Shown here in pieces: positions 60,896-64,000 of a stretch of 64,000 nucleotides of DNA (the first letter of the stretch is position 1; each line of letters starts with the position of its first letter). This DNA is from Amaurobius ferox (lineage: Eukaryota > Arthropoda > Arachnida > Araneae > Amaurobiidae): positions 79,905,801 through 79,969,800 of the forward strand of contig OX578144.1 of the NCBI GenBank assembly GCA_951213105.1, written 5' to 3'. The notes beneath the pieces were generated by a model, which saw nothing but the letters and a program-made list of their open reading frames with translations, did not search any database and was not told the origin of the DNA. Position numbers and translations under genes: made by a program.

Positions 60896-61814
60896 TCTGA
60901 TGTGAGCAACACATGACTTTCCTTATATAATGTAATGAATTTACTACTTTTACAGTAAAAAAAAAATAGGTTTTTCTTATAGTAGATACTAATATTCTTC
61001 CCAAGATATTGAATTTTCGACAATTAGTCGTCATTTTCATTGATTTAGCGTCATTTTTATCCATTTGGCGAGATTTTCGTTAATTTGGCAACATTAAAAA
61101 AAAGTCGCCAAGTTGGCGACATTCCGCCAAATTCGTCGCCAAATTTTCGCCAAGCGTTATGCATTAAGAAATAAGTTAGTATTACAGCAGATAAATGACT
61201 ATTAGCGTTCAAATACAAAAGTGTTATTCAAAGTATCTTTTTTCATGAATGGAACGAGCTAGATCCATGAGAATGATGTCACTCAATTTATCGCATGGTA
61301 TTACATATGAAAAGTAACCATGTTTCTCAATAGGAAATATTTTTTTTCATTTTATATGACTTTTTTATAATTTTTTTGAAAAATGTACAATATCTCAAGA
61401 ACGGTTCATGTTAGCGTTCTAAAATTTATGCCAATCGTTTTCTAATGAAAAATTACATAAGAAATGTCTATTTGCGTAACTTTATTAGTGGTTTTGATTT
61501 TTTGACGATTTTTTCAAAATTTCATTCGAAAATTTAGGGGTGTTCTGAACATTCGATTGCGCATAAAAACAATAGGCTTCCAGTGTTTATGGATTGTGAT
61601 TTTTGTACCAAATTTGGTTCGAATCGGTCCATTCGTTCGTCAGTTATCGTCTCCACAGACTCACTGACACACACACACACACAGACATCACTTCAAAAAT
61701 GTTTGATTCGTGATCAGGGATGCTTGAAACGTGCTCTCCCGTCGGAAACTCGAATTCGAATTTTCGACCCCGTCACAATACTTTCCTTATACATTATGTA
61801 TATAAGGACAGTAA
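60896..61814 (+). mobile_element. TCTGATG-family element, subfamily 1, copy E
   Basis: Full length from TCTGATGTGAGCAACACATG to the terminal hairpin and GACAGTAA. It interrupts the left arm of a palindrome, so the intact right arm (62000-62029) shows the empty site: ...GACAACCAAAAATAGGTTT. The insertion point lies between the A-run and TAGG, with no target duplication. Confidence 0.85.
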
Positions 61815-62000
61815 TAGGTTTAATAATCCTTTAATAACATCTCCTTTCCTCGACGTACAATAATTACACGGCCAAAGCTTTTTCGGGCATCATCGATGGC
61901 TACTGATGAAAGGCATCGATGATGCCCGAAAGCGCTTTGGCCGTGTAATTATTGTACGTCGAGGAAAGGAAGAGATGTTATTAAAGGACTCTTAAACCTA
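61815..62000. repeat. Long palindrome (inner arms) inside the hAT element
   Basis: The left arm 61815-61897 and right arm 61914-62000 are near-perfect complements, for example TCGACGTACAATAATTACAC with its reverse. The outer arms continue at 60862-60886 and 62007-62029 on the far side of copy E. A transcript would form an approximately 105-bp hairpin if the insert were absent. Confidence 0.88.
61897..61943 (+). ncRNA. Hammerhead-ribozyme-like motif at the palindrome apex
   Basis: Stem I is TGGCTA (61897-61902) with TGGCCG (61938-61943), 6 pairs with two G-U. The canonical core CTGATGA is at 61903-61909. Stem II is GGCATC / GATGCC with loop GAT, but AA on one side and C on the other are unpaired at its base. 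GAAA is at 61928-61931, palindromic stem III AGCGCT follows, and cleavage would follow TT at 61937. Overlap with a palindrome can create spurious pairing, so this is less secure than the conserved core suggests. Confidence 0.45.
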
Positions 62001-62189
62001 TTTTTGGTTGTCTTTGATTTTAAAGTTTAATTAAAGTTGACGTGTATCCAATTTATTTATTAAAAGTATAAAAGTAAATAAAAGTAAAAACTACTTATTT
62101 AAAAACATGTTTGTTCATTTTTAGTAGAATTTGCATCTCAAAATTGCAATCAGATAAGCAGGATCTTTTGGGACATAACACATCTGAAT

Positions 62190-62433
62190 CTGATCGCTGG
62201 ATTGCCCGGTTGTGGGTTCGGATCCCGCCAGCGGGCATGGATGTTGTGTTGTCGAGGCAAAGTCAGACTTCCGCTACAGTGCCTAGAACTTCCTTCTAGA
62301 CACTGTACTTCCGCCCTTGAGAAGCCTAAAAAAAAGTGAAGCTGCAAATTTGTCCCCTTCGCTATGGGACCACAGGTCTAGTGGACGTGGTGCATAGGCG
62401 CTCCTTCACCGCGGGGGAATAAGTAACAACAAC
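62190..62433 (+). mobile_element. SINE with 13-bp target duplication
   Basis: It has a B-box-like GGGTTCGGATCCC at about 62214-62226 and a (CAA)n tail at 62424-62436. AACACATCTGAAT is duplicated at 62177-62189 and 62434-62446. The upstream A box is not clear, so the tRNA head may be truncated. It differs in body from the SINEs at 31021 and 45689. Confidence 0.82.
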
Positions 62434-62760
62434 AACACATCTGAATATATCCATATAAAAAATCAACTTCATGAGGCAATGGTCTTAATAACCCTGCAGC
62501 CATTCATCGTACATCGTTGCGCAGAACACTAAATTTCATATAAATGAAGAAAGGGTGATTACGTGATATGTGTAGAATGGCACCTTGTTTGTTTACTGAA
62601 GTAGCGTCAAAACTCGATACAAATTAGTGATTTATTGTATCGCGCTACTCGCTGCACTACTTATTTTTAAAACTAGCGCGTTACACTACAAACTACGAGA
62701 AAAAGTCACTACTGTAGTTTCGCTACTTGTAGCGCGCTACTTCCGACCACTGGTCGTAGC

Positions 62761-62915
62761 CAGAAACGAAATCTAACACGGGCTAAAGTGAAATACAAAG
62801 GGAGATCAGCAGCACTGAAGGAGGGGCTGACAAAAACATTGGGGGGGGGGGGGTATCGGGTGCAAGAAAATGCACTAAAGTATCAAATTTTAGTCTTTAA
62901 ATAAATCACTATATT
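62761..62915 (+). repeat. Truncated third copy of the dispersed repeat at 7560
   Basis: It starts with the GTCGTAGCCAG head that the hAT duplicated, has a G-run at about 62840-62852, and continues GTATCAAATTTTAGTCTTTA like 7678-7700. It then breaks off at the Helitron sequence near 62915. Confidence 0.55.
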
Positions 62916-64000
62916 AACAAGAAAGATCAATCATGCTTAAAGCATTGATTATGAAACACTTTCCAACTTCAATGCAAATTTATTTAAACAAGTCTAAAAT
63001 GCAATACATTCCTCGGTAATATTTTGAAACTTATCACAATACTGCATTAATTTATTATATTTGAAAACTTAAACCTTCACCGAAAAAAATGAACTTCATT
63101 CAAATGACGGCATTGAAATATAAATTGCCTGGTTTAAACATCTCTAAAATGTTATACATTCCTCGGTAATAGTTTTAGAATTATCATAATACTACGATAA
63201 ATTATTATATTTGAAAACTTCATCGAAAACAACTGAAATTAATTCAATGACGTCATAGAAAAAATAACACGCCTGGATCTCTCTATAAAAACAGGATTTC
63301 ATTCATAACTTTCTCCCATTCATTTCATTCATCACAATACTATAATAATTTATTTTATTTAAACATTTTATTTAAGACCATGGAGCTACAAATAATTAAA
63401 CTCTATGCTTAAAACTTCATCGAAAAAAATCGTCCTTCTCTTCATAAAATCAATTAATATTTCATTCATATCAGCCATCCAGACTCCATGGACTAAATTA
63501 TTTTGTGTTAAAAAAATACAGGAATTCTAATACAACTCATTCTAGTTTACATTTTACATAGGTGAAAAATAGGCTTAGTTGTAGAAATAATCAAATTTAG
63601 ATGAGCATTTAAACTCAAATATATTGTCATTGCGTTGTTTCAGTAAGTAGATGCACAGAATTTAAGCAAAAATAAAGTAGTTTTAGGACGGATACAACAC
63701 TCAATATGAATTAAAAAGAACTTAAAAAAATCACGATTTTGAAACAAGATGCATGTCATATATCATTTTGAAGTGGGTCATGTGATCGTTTCATATCATG
63801 GTCACGTGATCGTTTCATATAAGAGGTATAATTATTATTTTAATTTTTATTTAAAAAACTACTGAATATATTTCGCTGAATTTTTTTTTATATATTTTAT
63901 GGAACAATTTGAATATTACCTAAAATTTTCGAAGCAATTTGTGAATTTTAAATCCGCTTAAAAAATGTTTGAAAAATTAGTTCCCATAGGGCTCAATGTA
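62916..64000 (-). mobile_element. Inverted Helitron copy, continues beyond the window
   Basis: It is the reverse of about 19740-20840, for example GATCGTTTCATATCATGGTC, and CATTCCTCGGTAAT near 63010 and 63160. It lacks the 3' CTAG end that the copy at 19215 has, so this copy is 3'-truncated or is a related element with another 3' end. Confidence 0.75.

Larger units (their letters stand above)
60556..62752. mobile_element. hAT element (2.2 kb) with 8-bp target duplication and nested insertions
   Basis: It starts CAGTGGTTAGAAAAACTAC and ends CTTCCGACCACTG. GTCGTAGC is duplicated exactly at 60548-60555 and 62753-62760. The subterminal regions are crowded with ACTAC/GTAGT words, as expected for hAT transposase binding sites. 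There is no transposase coding. Nested inside are a TCTGATG element (60896-61814), a long palindrome (60862-62029 without that insert) and a SINE (62190-62433). Confidence 0.88.

Noticed and set aside
61583..61834. Frame at the end of copy E
   Set aside because: Same non-coding 3' region occurs in all subfamily 1 copies with frame-breaking differences.

Overview
This window is eukaryotic and about 70% A+T, with spliced genes, GT-AG introns, tRNA-derived SINEs, LINEs, Helitrons, hAT, mariner and pogo remnants, satellites and microsatellites. The one clear host gene encodes a class-5-type semaphorin, and its first intron is about 37 kb long. The repeat content and gene style fit an arthropod, most likely a chelicerate such as a spider. 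That placement is inference; nothing here fixes the species.

Host gene: seven coding exons of the semaphorin lie on the minus strand. Exon 1 (41919-42003) encodes the signal peptide. Exons 2-7 (4942 down to 850) encode the first part of the Sema beta-propeller. All splice phases agree, giving 298 codons plus two bases. The gene runs off the left edge, so the rest of the Sema domain and anything C-terminal to it are outside. A 5'UTR with a plausible splice acceptor at 42104-42105 and a 5-codon upstream ORF precede the start codon. No second host gene was recognised.

Intron 1 (4943-41918) is a graveyard of mobile DNA. It holds four full or nearly full copies of a ~0.9-kb repeat that starts TCTGATGTGGGC and ends in a hairpin. 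It also holds a Helitron (19215-21581), two mariner-derived pieces, a DUF4817-type transposase fragment, a pogo/Tigger-like remnant, several MITEs with clear target duplications, a SINE (31021-31310), a 1-kb foldback element and a 5'-truncated LINE with an intact RNase H domain (to about 41755).

Upstream of the gene (42104-64000) are a 24-bp minisatellite, more copies of the TCTGATG superfamily, a CA-rich minisatellite grown inside one of them, two SINE insertions, a hAT MITE with an 8-bp duplication, and a 150-bp tandem array with a 300-bp higher-order period. A stacked insertion at 60548-62760 is a hAT element holding a TCTGATG-family element, a long palindrome and a SINE. The right end is a second, inverted Helitron copy that continues past the window.

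The most unusual signals are four hammerhead-ribozyme-like folds (13483-13530, 39006-39048, 55465-55506 and 61897-61943). All have palindromic stem III sequences, the kind reported for Penelope-like retroelements. Also notable are a LINE and SINEs that share a 3' hairpin, and the two-subfamily TCTGATG repeats that share termini but differ in their bodies.
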